DNA from: a bacterium
GTDB taxonomy: Archaea > Micrarchaeota > Micrarchaeia > Micrarchaeales > CABMGC01
DNA: 40,726 bases
Direction: 5' to 3'
Assembly (NCBI GenBank): GCA_021829835.1
Contig: JAKBPE010000009.1
Span: 1 to 40,726, forward strand
Every line of letters begins with the position of its first letter. Positions within the stretch are counted from its first letter, which is position 1. The position numbers and the translations under genes were made by a program. Below are positions 32,895 through 40,716 of the stretch, in pieces. Below the pieces are notes generated by a model. The model saw nothing but the letters and a program-made list of their open reading frames with translations. It did no database searches and had not been told where the DNA came from.

Positions 32895-33409
32895 GAAGGT
32901 GATATAATGAGTGTATTGGTCGTCTTGCCAGCGTCAAATTTATAATAAACTTTGTGCCCTAGTTGATATCTATCAAGGATTCCCTGTCTGTACAGTTTGT
33001 TAAGCCTTGCACATGCAGCGTTCCTTCCCCTATACTTCATGAAAGCTACAAGGTCATCTGCACATATCATCTCCTTAGACTGAACAAAATTGAGTATCTT
33101 GGAATCAAGTTCGGAAAGAGGCACTTCCCTGTTGCTTACAGCATCAAATTCCTGAATTTCGCTCTCTGATGGCTCTTTATAATCCTTTACTTCTATCTCC
33201 TTCTCCAGCTTCGCAATCTTCTCTGTTATGCTTTCCAGTAATTTATTGGATCTCTCCCTCTCATCAACTAACTGTTTCATCAATGATGAAACTGTATTCT
33301 CGTCTAAGACCTTCTTCTTCTTTGAAGATAATTGGCTTATCTCATATTTTAGGTCTTCCAATTCCCTTTCAAGTTGTTCAGTTTTCTTAGACAATTTTAC
33401 ACCAATCAC
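32888..33409 (-). CDS. coiled-coil and winged-helix protein, unknown
   Basis: The product (about 173 residues) has an N-terminal coiled coil of roughly 85 residues with heptad-like Leu/Ile (KKTEQLERELEDLKYEISQL) and a C-terminal winged helix (about 105-165; SELDSKILNFVQSKEMICAD, then RNAACARLNKLYRQGILDRY). It may be a DNA-binding regulator that dimerises through the coil. GTG 33409 is the likely start; the TTG at 33415 in the track is possible. It ends in a hairpin terminator. Confidence 0.65.
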   Translation of the reverse strand: MIGVKLSKKTEQLERELEDLKYEISQLSSKKKKVLDENTVSSLMKQLVDERERSNKLLESITEKIAKLEKEIEVKDYKEPSESEIQEFDAVSNREVPLSELDSKILNFVQSKEMICADDLVAFMKYRGRNAACARLNKLYRQGILDRYQLGHKVYYKFDAGKTTNTLIISPSQ

Positions 33410-33606
33410 AAACAATACATATCCCTATCGCGAACACTTCATATCCTTTTCATGAAAGAATCACGATACAATCACATATAAGTATAGTAAAGATATATAA
33501 ACCTATTCTAGATACTGACGATATATAATATACAGTCTAAAAAGCAGAATCTGATTCTTATGTGATTCCTGGCTTGCAATATCTAAAGAATCATTCCCAG
33601 AGGTTT

Positions 33607-34431
33607 TCAGAGCCTGGAGTACTGGATGGGCTTTATATTCTTTGATATGGCTTCATAGGAATAGGATGCAGACGCATGCCACCATGAAAGGCAGAATTCA
33701 GAAACTACAAAAATCACAGGCAGAATATACAATGCAATTGTAGTATTGTTCCTAAATACGACTTCTGCAAAGACTGCAAATATAAGCGGTAAAAACACAA
33801 CCACATTTATTAAAAGCATAGAAAGAGACTGTCCGCTTATCATCATCCAGCTGCGGCTCAAGGCAGTATTTCTATCTATCTTTTTTTCATACATTGCGTC
33901 TGTAGCAAGCGATACATTAAGGTTTGCTATATGCAGAATAACTGCCAATATAAGCACAACTAAAGATATGAGTATGCTGATTACAGGCAGCAATACAAAA
34001 TAACGCATTGCAAAGATCAATCCAACTAAATACAATATAGGCACAAGAGGCGAAAGGTAAGTCAGTGACATGAGCATAGGTTTTGCCGCGCTTCCCGGTT
34101 CAATATTTGCGAATTTGGCCTTTGAAAATGCACTCAGCGGCGAGACAACAATTATCTCAAGTATGAAAAAGAGTATAGTGTAAATAAGCAAATCTGCCAA
34201 TGATGCCAAATGCCCAAATATCTCGAATACATAAACTGCAAGTATGAGGCTTCCTGCTATATTGGCAATCCACGGGTATGTGCTTGAAAAAACCATCCCT
34301 AAAGAACTACTCAATGTTTTTCCGATATCAAACTCCGGGACAACACCATGAGTCCATCTGAACTCATCCTTCTTGTCTTCACTAAACGTATGTTTCTTAA
34401 GTTTATTTCTCTCCGCTTCTGTTATTGGCAT
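33607..34431 (-). CDS. membrane protein with five to six helices, unknown
   Basis: This 274-residue protein has a charged N-terminal 40 residues (NKLKKHTFSEDKKDEFRWTH) then hydrophobic segments around 55-75, 80-105, 120-145, 145-170, 200-222 and 230-250. No catalytic motif stands out. Its start follows the YbjQ-like gene stop by five bases, so the two are an operon. I do not recognise the family; DUF4013-type archaeal membrane proteins are a possible relation but unproven. Confidence 0.6.
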   Translation of the reverse strand: MPITEAERNKLKKHTFSEDKKDEFRWTHGVVPEFDIGKTLSSSLGMVFSSTYPWIANIAGSLILAVYVFEIFGHLASLADLLIYTILFFILEIIVVSPLSAFSKAKFANIEPGSAAKPMLMSLTYLSPLVPILYLVGLIFAMRYFVLLPVISILISLVVLILAVILHIANLNVSLATDAMYEKKIDRNTALSRSWMMISGQSLSMLLINVVVFLPLIFAVFAEVVFRNNTTIALYILPVIFVVSEFCLSWWHASASYSYEAISKNIKPIQYSRL

Positions 34432-34436
34432 CCTAT

Positions 34437-34838
34437 CTACTTATCAATCGGAAGCACTATTGTAGGCTTATTTCCTGAACTTCCCTTGCCAGTACCTGTG
34501 TATCTTATTGCTGTGCCTATTGCAGTTATCTCCATCCAGTTTCCCATAGGGATCACATTAAGCTTTACCTCTACGACTCCATCTGCTCCAAGCTTCTCCG
34601 CTTCATCCTTCATCCTTCCAAGCGCCAGTTCCCTTGCATTGTACATAAGTTCAGTTATCTGTGGTATTTCTCCTTTCGCCATTCCCTTAAGTGAGCTTCC
34701 CACGCCTCCAACAAAACCCATACTGTAAACTGAGTTGCCCATTACAAGCCCTACCGGCATATATCCTTTGTCAAGAAGAAGCCAAAAGTCTGATGTGCTT
34801 AAATCGCTTGTAAATACTTGGTTTTTTGATTCTGCCAT
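34437..34838 (-). CDS. YbjQ/UPF0145-like protein
   Basis: The 133-residue product (from ATG 34838) resembles the YbjQ-like heavy-metal-binding-type family: DKGYMPVGLVMGNSVYSMGF near the start, then MYNARELALGRMKDEAEKLG and ADGVVEVKLNV. The helix with ARxxAxxRMxxEAxxLGADAV is the family hallmark. Function is uncertain and the name 'metal-binding' is only historical. It is co-transcribed with the membrane protein at 33607. Confidence 0.75.
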   Translation of the reverse strand: MAESKNQVFTSDLSTSDFWLLLDKGYMPVGLVMGNSVYSMGFVGGVGSSLKGMAKGEIPQITELMYNARELALGRMKDEAEKLGADGVVEVKLNVIPMGNWMEITAIGTAIRYTGTGKGSSGNKPTIVLPIDK

Positions 34839-34902
34839 TATACCACGCACTTAATTACAAAGTCAAATTTAAATACCCGTTCTATCTATTACCTTTGATT
34901 CA

Positions 34903-35421
34903 ATGTCTTATTCAGGAACTGTCCTTCTGGTAGTATTCGGAATTATACTACTGGTTTTCGGAACAGCATTCTTCTTCGCAGGCATATTCATAACCGGAAT
35001 CATACTAATACTGATAGGCATCATCCTTCTCTTCCTGTCCAAACTTGGAATATCTCAATTCATATCCTCCTACAAAATGCAGAAAGGCCTATCTAACAGG
35101 TCATCATATGGGGGCAGTATAAACTCATTCCAAAACTCGAGCAACACGCAAGGTTTTCCAGCAATTTCCAACTCAAGCTACGGCAATATTAAAAACTACT
35201 ATTTCAAACAACCTAACCGGATAGGAAAAAATTCGATCATAGCATACGTAATACTTCTATTCATTGTTCAGGCTTTCATAGGTACACTGTATGCATACAT
35301 ACTCATAGTACTATTCGCCTTCTTCTATTTTAAAAAGTCTCCTGCCGCATACGGCACAGGCAGGTTCAAATCCCAAGACTATTCAGGAACTGCATACGGG
35401 GAATCAGACGGGCTAGAATAG
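34903..35421 (+). CDS. membrane protein with two helix pairs, unknown
   Basis: The 172-residue protein has two closely spaced helices at about 5-45 (VLLVVFGIILLVFGTAFFFA, then GIILILIGIILLFL), a Ser/Asn/Gly-rich polar loop (about 60-105) and a second hydrophobic pair (about 112-146). The tail is Ser/Tyr/Gly-rich. No function can be given. It is divergent from the YbjQ-like gene, with the TATA-like AATTTAAATAC about 30 bases before ATG. Confidence 0.6.
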   Translation: MSYSGTVLLVVFGIILLVFGTAFFFAGIFITGIILILIGIILLFLSKLGISQFISSYKMQKGLSNRSSYGGSINSFQNSSNTQGFPAISNSSYGNIKNYYFKQPNRIGKNSIIAYVILLFIVQAFIGTLYAYILIVLFAFFYFKKSPAAYGTGRFKSQDYSGTAYGESDGLE

Positions 35422-35470
35422 AATTGCCATAGGATTAAATTTACTTTATTTTTTTAGAATGTCTAGATTA

Positions 35471-35578
35471 TTAGGCATCTTCGGTATTGTAATTGTAAAA
35501 ATCTCTACTTTCTAGCTCCTTCTTTATAATTATTGTTTCTTCAGCTGTCCTGATAGAACCACAGGTTCTGCCTAATTC
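35471..35578 (-). pseudogene. possible coding remnant without a start codon
   Basis: In the 183-base gap before tRNA-Ile the minus strand has an open stretch ELGRTCGSIRTAEETIIIKK followed by ELESRDFYNYNTEDA and two stops. Composition is protein-like, but no usual start codon is present. It may be a remnant or chance. Confidence 0.2.
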
Positions 35579-35604
35579 TTATCTCCATTTGCCAAATTTG
35601 TAAA

Positions 35605-35714
35605 TGGGCCCAGTGAGATTTGAACTCACGACATCTGGCTTTCTTAGTTTAATGAAACTTTTATCCAAAGTTCCTTATAAGACCAGCGCTCTGACCAGGC
35701 TGAGCTATGAGCCC
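35605..35714 (-). tRNA. tRNA-Ile(TAT) with a 35-base intron
   Basis: Acceptor GGGCTCA/TGGGCCC, D-arm GCTC/GAGC, T-arm with TTCAAAT and discriminator A all fit isoleucine. Anticodon stem CTGGT/GCCAG encloses 42 bases; removing 35 after position 37 leaves CTTATAA with anticodon TAT. Most archaea read AUA with an agmatidine-modified CAT tRNA, so TAT is unusual. TATTTAAAT lies about 20-30 bases upstream on the minus strand. Confidence 0.88.
35641..35675 (-). other. 35-base intron of tRNA-Ile, 37/38 site
   Basis: The insert starts GGAACTTTGG after the first part of the loop and ends before the last base of the loop. It includes AACTTT and AAAGTT, which can pair to form the inner helix. Excision restores the seven-base loop CTTATAA. 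Confidence 0.75.
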
Positions 35715-35874
35715 TTGCTATTCAATAGCATTTAAATAAGTGTGAATACCAATATAAACATATCTGGCTTCGGGTGAAACATTAAAAACACCATTGCAGA
35801 ATATGTCAAATGTTGTAATGAAAAGTCTTCACATCCACTGGCTGGAAACTCACTGTCATTAAAAGGCAATATTT

Positions 35875-37188
35875 ATGGATTTAGGAGAAGGGATAAGAAA
35901 GGCAATATCAAAGCTTACAGGAGCTACGGTGATAGATGCAAAGGTAATACGCGAGTTCAACAAGGAGCTTCAAAAGGCAATGATATCGGCAGATGTAGAG
36001 ATAGCCCTGGTATCCTCATTCACCAAGCGCATAGAAGATGCAGCATTAAAGGAAAAGATACCTCCAGGAGTAAGCCCAAAGGACTACATAACTAACATGG
36101 TTTATACTGAACTAGTAAATATGATGGGGGAGAGCTACTCCCCGGAAATAAAGCCAAAGCGCATACTGCTGCTGGGGCTCTACGGTTCAGGCAAAACAAC
36201 CACTGCAGCAAAGCTTGCAAAGTTTTACCAGGACAGGGGTCTAAGTGTAGGCCTTATAGCATGCGATGTAACGCGTCCGGCAGCCTACGAGCAGCTGGAG
36301 ACCCTTTCCAAGCAGGCAAACGTATCCTTTTTTGGAATTAAAGGAGAGGCAGACATAGGCAAAATAATAAAAGACGGTCTGAAAGCCCTTAAAGACAGAA
36401 AAGTAATCATATGTGACTCAGGAGGCAGAAGCGCATTTGATGAAGAGCTTGTAGATCAGCTTAAAATAATAAACGGGGAATTCCAGCCTTCCGAGAAGCT
36501 TCTTGTAATAAATGCAGACACTGGCCAGATTGCGGGAAGGCAGGCAAAGGAATTCGACAACGCTGTAAAGATAACCGGAGTTATAATAACGAAGCTAGAC
36601 GGCTCGGGAAGAGGAGGCGGAGCTCTCAGTGCAGTAAATTCATCTAAAGTAAAAGCGATGTTTGTCGGCACCGGAGAGAAATTAAATGCGCTTGAGCTAT
36701 ACGATTCAAAAAAGTTTGTTGGGAAACTTCTAGGCATACCTGATATAGAATCCCTTATCAAAACAGTAAATGATGCAGTCAAGGAAGCAAATATAAATCC
36801 TGAAGAAATAAATATGGAAAATCTGGATTTCCAGACATTCTATACTCAGCTTAAAGCCATGTCAAAAATGGGACCCATGAAGAACGTGCTCGGAATGATG
36901 GGTCTCAGCGATGTCCCAAAGAACGTTGCTGAGGAATCGCAGGAAAAACTCAAGAAATACGAAGCAATAATAAGCTCAATGACAATTGAAGAGAGGAAGC
37001 ATGAAAACATAGTGAAGGAGCACTCCAGGATTGCAAGGATAGCAAAGGGAAGCGGCACATCTGAAAAGGACGTTAAAAACCTATTGGGAGACTTTAACAA
37101 GATGAAAAAGTTCTACGGGATGTTCAAGAATGATCGTTCATTCAATAAAAAGATATCCAAATTCATGGGCTCAGGCTTTCCCCAATGA
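35875..37188 (+). CDS. srp54: signal recognition particle protein SRP54
   Basis: This 437-residue GTPase binds signal peptides and SRP RNA and docks to FtsY at the membrane. The N domain (about 1-85) is followed by the G domain: LLGLYGSGKTTTAAKLAKFY (G1), ACDVTRPAAYEQLETL (G2), ICDSGGRSAFDEE (G3) and ITKLDGSGRGGGALS (G4). The Met-rich M domain (about 300-437) has MSKMGPMKNVLGMMG and the RNA-binding RIARIAKGSGTSEKDVKNLL. G3 is DSGGR instead of the usual DTAGR, an uncommon change in a very conserved motif. Length is normal. Confidence 0.97.
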   Translation: MDLGEGIRKAISKLTGATVIDAKVIREFNKELQKAMISADVEIALVSSFTKRIEDAALKEKIPPGVSPKDYITNMVYTELVNMMGESYSPEIKPKRILLLGLYGSGKTTTAAKLAKFYQDRGLSVGLIACDVTRPAAYEQLETLSKQANVSFFGIKGEADIGKIIKDGLKALKDRKVIICDSGGRSAFDEELVDQLKIINGEFQPSEKLLVINADTGQIAGRQAKEFDNAVKITGVIITKLDGSGRGGGALSAVNSSKVKAMFVGTGEKLNALELYDSKKFVGKLLGIPDIESLIKTVNDAVKEANINPEEINMENLDFQTFYTQLKAMSKMGPMKNVLGMMGLSDVPKNVAEESQEKLKKYEAIISSMTIEERKHENIVKEHSRIARIAKGSGTSEKDVKNLLGDFNKMKKFYGMFKNDRSFNKKISKFMGSGFPQ

Positions 37189-37298
37189 CTCTTTCGCAAT
37201 TAATCAGATTTTCTAATCTATAATTGTCCTGAATTTCAGAAGCACTTTCGCAGACTAAAGAATAAATAGCCTATCCTCTCATTAGTTAACTGATAAGC

Positions 37299-38024
37299 TT
37301 GCCTGAAGAATCCATACCAATACCAAAAATGGAAAAACTTGTATTCCAAGCGAAGTTATCGGGCAGTATGGAAAATCTTCATGATATCCTAAAATCATTA
37401 CCACTGTATTATGTTGACATGGAAGGCGAGGTTCTCACGCTTGCAAGAGTCGAGAGCCGCAATATACACAAAATACCATATCTTTTTTACATTGTAGAGA
37501 TGAAAAGCGATGAAGCAACTGTCTCATATTCAATACCCAATAACACAGGCGAGATACTCAGGAGGGCATCAATACTTAGGGACTTCTCTTCACTCATATC
37601 CCTTGTATCCGAGTACTACACTATAGATCAAGGCAAGCTTATGCAGTACATTACATCCACACTGGATACTACCATAAAGGGAATAAGTCAGCCATACAGC
37701 ACTCTCTTCAACCAATATAACACCATGCTGGTAGACTATAGGGCAGTAAAGCGCCTTAATGTGGAGTTATCCGCATCAAACAGAAATCTCATAGTTCAGA
37801 CGAGCCAGCTTACTGAAGAAAACAAGAAAATGTCAGAAGAGCTCCAAAAATTGAAAAAGTATTCTGACGAATCACTAATGGTAATGGTTCAAGACTGGAT
37901 AGATGTCCATAACAACTCCATAGACATAAACCAGTTTGCAAAGACATACGGGATCACAATCCCAAGGGCAGAAGAGATACTCGATAAGATGGTCTCAATG
38001 GGTTATCTCGAGATGAAAGGATAG
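37299..38024 (+). CDS. coiled-coil protein with C-terminal HTH, unknown
   Basis: A 241-residue protein, not recognised. The N-terminal half is mixed alpha-beta; about 140-190 forms a coiled coil (NVELSASNRNLIVQTSQLTE then NKKMSEELQKLKKYSD); the last 45 residues look like a winged helix (DINQFAKTYGITIPRAEEIL, DKMVSMGYLEMKG). Start is TTG 37299 or ATG 37329 (MEKLVFQA); neither is certain. It heads a three-gene operon with a 48-residue protein and a large surface protein. Confidence 0.6.
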   Translation: MPEESIPIPKMEKLVFQAKLSGSMENLHDILKSLPLYYVDMEGEVLTLARVESRNIHKIPYLFYIVEMKSDEATVSYSIPNNTGEILRRASILRDFSSLISLVSEYYTIDQGKLMQYITSTLDTTIKGISQPYSTLFNQYNTMLVDYRAVKRLNVELSASNRNLIVQTSQLTEENKKMSEELQKLKKYSDESLMVMVQDWIDVHNNSIDINQFAKTYGITIPRAEEILDKMVSMGYLEMKG

Positions 38025-38035
38025 ACGGGTTTCAT

Positions 38036-38182
38036 ATGGAATACAATATACAGATAAAAAAGAGGTTCAAATACCTACGAATATACAGAATCTCAAAACG
38101 CATCAACGACAATACTAATATCGTCTCAAGGGCCATGCAGTCACTAGTCGACAAATATATCTTGAAAAAGACAGAGGAGTAA
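38036..38182 (+). CDS. 48-residue basic protein, absent from ORF track
   Basis: This short frame begins 11 bases after the previous stop and ends six bases before the next ATG. The product (MEYNIQIKKRFKYLRIYRIS, then KRINDNTNIVSRAMQSLVDK) is basic and helical, with no membrane segment. The stop is directly preceded by GAGGAG, a Shine-Dalgarno for the next gene, showing tight operon packing. It is not recognised. Position between two operon genes and good coding character support it. Confidence 0.65.
   Translation: MEYNIQIKKRFKYLRIYRISKRINDNTNIVSRAMQSLVDKYILKKTEE
38171..38180 (+). promoter_or_regulatory. Shine-Dalgarno GAGGAG before the surface-protein gene
   Basis: The sequence ACAGAGGAGT ends the 48-residue gene and lies nine bases before ATG 38189. 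It supports this start and suggests the surface protein is translated from the operon mRNA. Confidence 0.55.
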
Positions 38183-38188
38183 ATTCAC

Positions 38189-40570
38189 ATGGTATCAAAA
38201 ATAATGCTTATAGGCGCTGGAGGAGCCTTAATGGGTATACTGGCTCTGATATTCATGATGGTATACATATCCTCCCAGGCAACTATCCTTGTGGCAACTC
38301 TCAAGTCGCAAAACGTTTCAGTTCTTGGGCCTCTAAATGGCAACGCGTCCCTTTCCTCATATGGCATATTCTCATATAACAACTCTGAAAAAGTGGCAGA
38401 ATCTGCAACCATGAAATACAATTTTCCAAACGCAACTCTCGGATATGCAATACTGCGCACTTACTCTACAAATCCTATACGCAGAGTATACCTGGTGAAT
38501 ACTGGGTTTTCCTGTTTTAAATGCTTCAGCTACTCATCAATATACTACAATCTCTACCAATTCATGTCAATATATGGTCTCATACTAAACTCGAGCAGCC
38601 TTACCATGGTAAATCTAAGCTCGATAGGCAGCCTTCCCCCCGGATCCATACTCATAATACCTTCAGGGCTTATGCCATCATCCCTCATTCCGGATTTCAA
38701 TACGGGCCAGAATTCCAGCCAAACAAACATATTAACCCTTTTATCAAATGGTGACACAATCATCTATGTTGGTGACAACTTTTCAAGGTCCATAGAAAAC
38801 GGAATAACCTATTTCAATCCACAATCCACAATACAGCAGTTATCATTAGCCAATCTTACAACTACCTATCCAAAGGCACAGTCTGTAGGAGCAAATTCCT
38901 TTTTCTTCAATTCTTCCACATTTTCATTTTCCAGCGGAAAGACATACGGTAGTGCATCATACAAAAACTATACAACAGGAACCCTCATCACATTCTCGAA
39001 TTACCCTCAGAAGGGATGGCTAAATGCCAATATGATGAGTCTAGATCTTACAGACGCATTAAGGCTTCGCTTTTGGATGAATCTGACAGAAGAGAGCAAT
39101 ATATCAGAATTTTCAGGGCCATCCGGTTCAGTAAACTTATTCACCACAAACCTCATGCTTAACGATTCCCCCGACATAACCACAATAATAAATAATTCAT
39201 ACTCGCTTGTAACTGCAAGCTTCTTTAATCGTACAGCTTTCATAGACAGGCAGATGCCCTTCAGGCTTAAATTCATAAGGAACGGCACACTGAGCATGCC
39301 TGCAAAGATAGGAGAGAACCAGACAGTGCCTTTATCCCTATCCATAAATTCTTCAGCAATACCAATAGGCAGCTCTATCAACTCCCAGCTATTCCACATA
39401 GACATATATAATGCAAGCCACGGTTATGTATATTCGTTAAGGGTAGGGTTCTTCAACACCTCCCTGAATGTAGTAACCTACACCTCCTTCATATTCAAGC
39501 CAGGCAATTATACTGCATATCTGAAAGACAGCAACAACCGGATATACGGAGCAGCGTTGTTCCAGATCCCTCCTTTATACATAAACTCTAATGTCATCAA
39601 CCTTGCAAACGGCACTCTAAGATTCACAGTTATAAACAATAATGTAACTGGCACAAAGATGCCTTACAATATAAGCATAAATCATGAGTATACACAATCA
39701 GGAGTCATAACCAACGGAACGCTTACATATATACTTCCACACGAATCAGTAATACCTTACGGAAATGAAACCATAAACCTGACTATCTTCGGAATAGGCA
39801 ATAATTTCGTTTATTATTATTCAAAGCCTTTTGTCGCAGGAATACCCTCCTTATATGTGGAATTTGGTATAGCCGCATTCTTCATTATAGTCCTAAATCT
39901 TCTTGTGAAAGATCCAAACCGGGACGAATTCTTCATAGATGTGCCTTCATTTCCTCCTATCGAGAAGACAGTGATAAAAATACCAGAAGAGGAGGTGCTG
40001 AGCATCTTCAATTCTACCAACGAGAGATTCGGATGGCACCATATGCCTTTAACTGCAGACGAGGTAAAGACTGGCATAAATTATGGAATAAAGTACAACG
40101 ATATGCCCATAACAGTAACTTCTGCAAATTCATCCGAGCTTCTTTACAAGCTTTATACTGAAGGAAAAATAGAAAATATACTTTCTTACTTCATGCCTAA
40201 AAAATGGGAAGAAGAATCAGGCCATGATATAAAATACCTTGCCATATTCAGAAACATACATGACTTTGCAGTCAAGAATGCCCTGTTATTTACGGATATA
40301 GATAAAGCAGGCGACTGTGACATGCTGATAAACAACAAGGGCATCCAGCGGCGTGTCTATTTCTATTCGGAAAAATCAGGAACCAGAAAGATAAAGATAT
40401 TAAAAAGTGCACCGGCATTCCTTGTATTCATTACTTCAGAAGAGCGCCTATCATTCATCGATAGACTCTACAACACATACGGCAAGGAGGCGGAGAGGCT
40501 CAGGAATGCGATAGAGTCCTCAGAATTAATACTTGTAGATACAGAAAACCTAAAGCCTCTTCTTTACTGA
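38189..40570 (+). CDS. large two-helix surface protein with sequon-rich ectodomain
   Basis: The 793-residue protein has an N-terminal helix (about 8-36), a predicted external domain (about 37-550), a second helix (about 552-571, VEFGIAAFFIIVLNLLV) and a 220-residue cytoplasmic domain. The external part has more than twenty N-x-S/T sequons (for example NATLGY, NRTAF, NETINLT), while the cytoplasmic part has very few, so heavy N-glycosylation outside the cell is likely. The cytoplasmic domain (IEKTVIKIPEEEVLSIFNST, GDCDMLINNKGIQRRVYFYS) is not recognised. It is the last gene of the operon. A role as envelope protein, sensor or cell-contact factor is open. Confidence 0.7.
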   Translation: MVSKIMLIGAGGALMGILALIFMMVYISSQATILVATLKSQNVSVLGPLNGNASLSSYGIFSYNNSEKVAESATMKYNFPNATLGYAILRTYSTNPIRRVYLVNTGFSCFKCFSYSSIYYNLYQFMSIYGLILNSSSLTMVNLSSIGSLPPGSILIIPSGLMPSSLIPDFNTGQNSSQTNILTLLSNGDTIIYVGDNFSRSIENGITYFNPQSTIQQLSLANLTTTYPKAQSVGANSFFFNSSTFSFSSGKTYGSASYKNYTTGTLITFSNYPQKGWLNANMMSLDLTDALRLRFWMNLTEESNISEFSGPSGSVNLFTTNLMLNDSPDITTIINNSYSLVTASFFNRTAFIDRQMPFRLKFIRNGTLSMPAKIGENQTVPLSLSINSSAIPIGSSINSQLFHIDIYNASHGYVYSLRVGFFNTSLNVVTYTSFIFKPGNYTAYLKDSNNRIYGAALFQIPPLYINSNVINLANGTLRFTVINNNVTGTKMPYNISINHEYTQSGVITNGTLTYILPHESVIPYGNETINLTIFGIGNNFVYYYSKPFVAGIPSLYVEFGIAAFFIIVLNLLVKDPNRDEFFIDVPSFPPIEKTVIKIPEEEVLSIFNSTNERFGWHHMPLTADEVKTGINYGIKYNDMPITVTSANSSELLYKLYTEGKIENILSYFMPKKWEEESGHDIKYLAIFRNIHDFAVKNALLFTDIDKAGDCDMLINNKGIQRRVYFYSEKSGTRKIKILKSAPAFLVFITSEERLSFIDRLYNTYGKEAERLRNAIESSELILVDTENLKPLLY

Positions 40571-40609
40571 AATATCTTACTTTAAAGTTAAAAATAAGGA
40601 CCTAACTTT

Positions 40610-40625
40610 CTGAACTCGAGTTCAG
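40610..40625. repeat. perfect 16-base palindrome
   Basis: CTGAACTCGAGTTCAG is self-complementary with no loop. It lies 40 bases after the surface-protein stop, upstream of the next promoter. It may be an operator or part of a terminator. Confidence 0.5.
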
Positions 40626-40682
40626 GATAGTTTACACTACATTTTACTTTACGTCGAAAATATATCTAAACTTGACCGAAAG

Positions 40683-40692
40683 CTTTTTATAA
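40683..40692 (+). promoter_or_regulatory. TATA box of the gene at the window end
   Basis: CTTTTTATAAA is centred about 27 bases before ATG 40715, as expected for a leaderless archaeal gene. Confidence 0.6.
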
Positions 40693-40716
40693 ATGTAATA
40701 TAAATTTATATTACAT
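40693..40716. promoter_or_regulatory. 24-base perfect palindrome, probable operator over the start codon
   Basis: ATGTAATATAAA and TTTATATTACAT are exact reverse complements. The site spans from just after the TATA box to the second base of ATG 40715, so a bound dimer would block transcription start. This layout is typical of autoregulated DNA-binding proteins. Confidence 0.7.
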
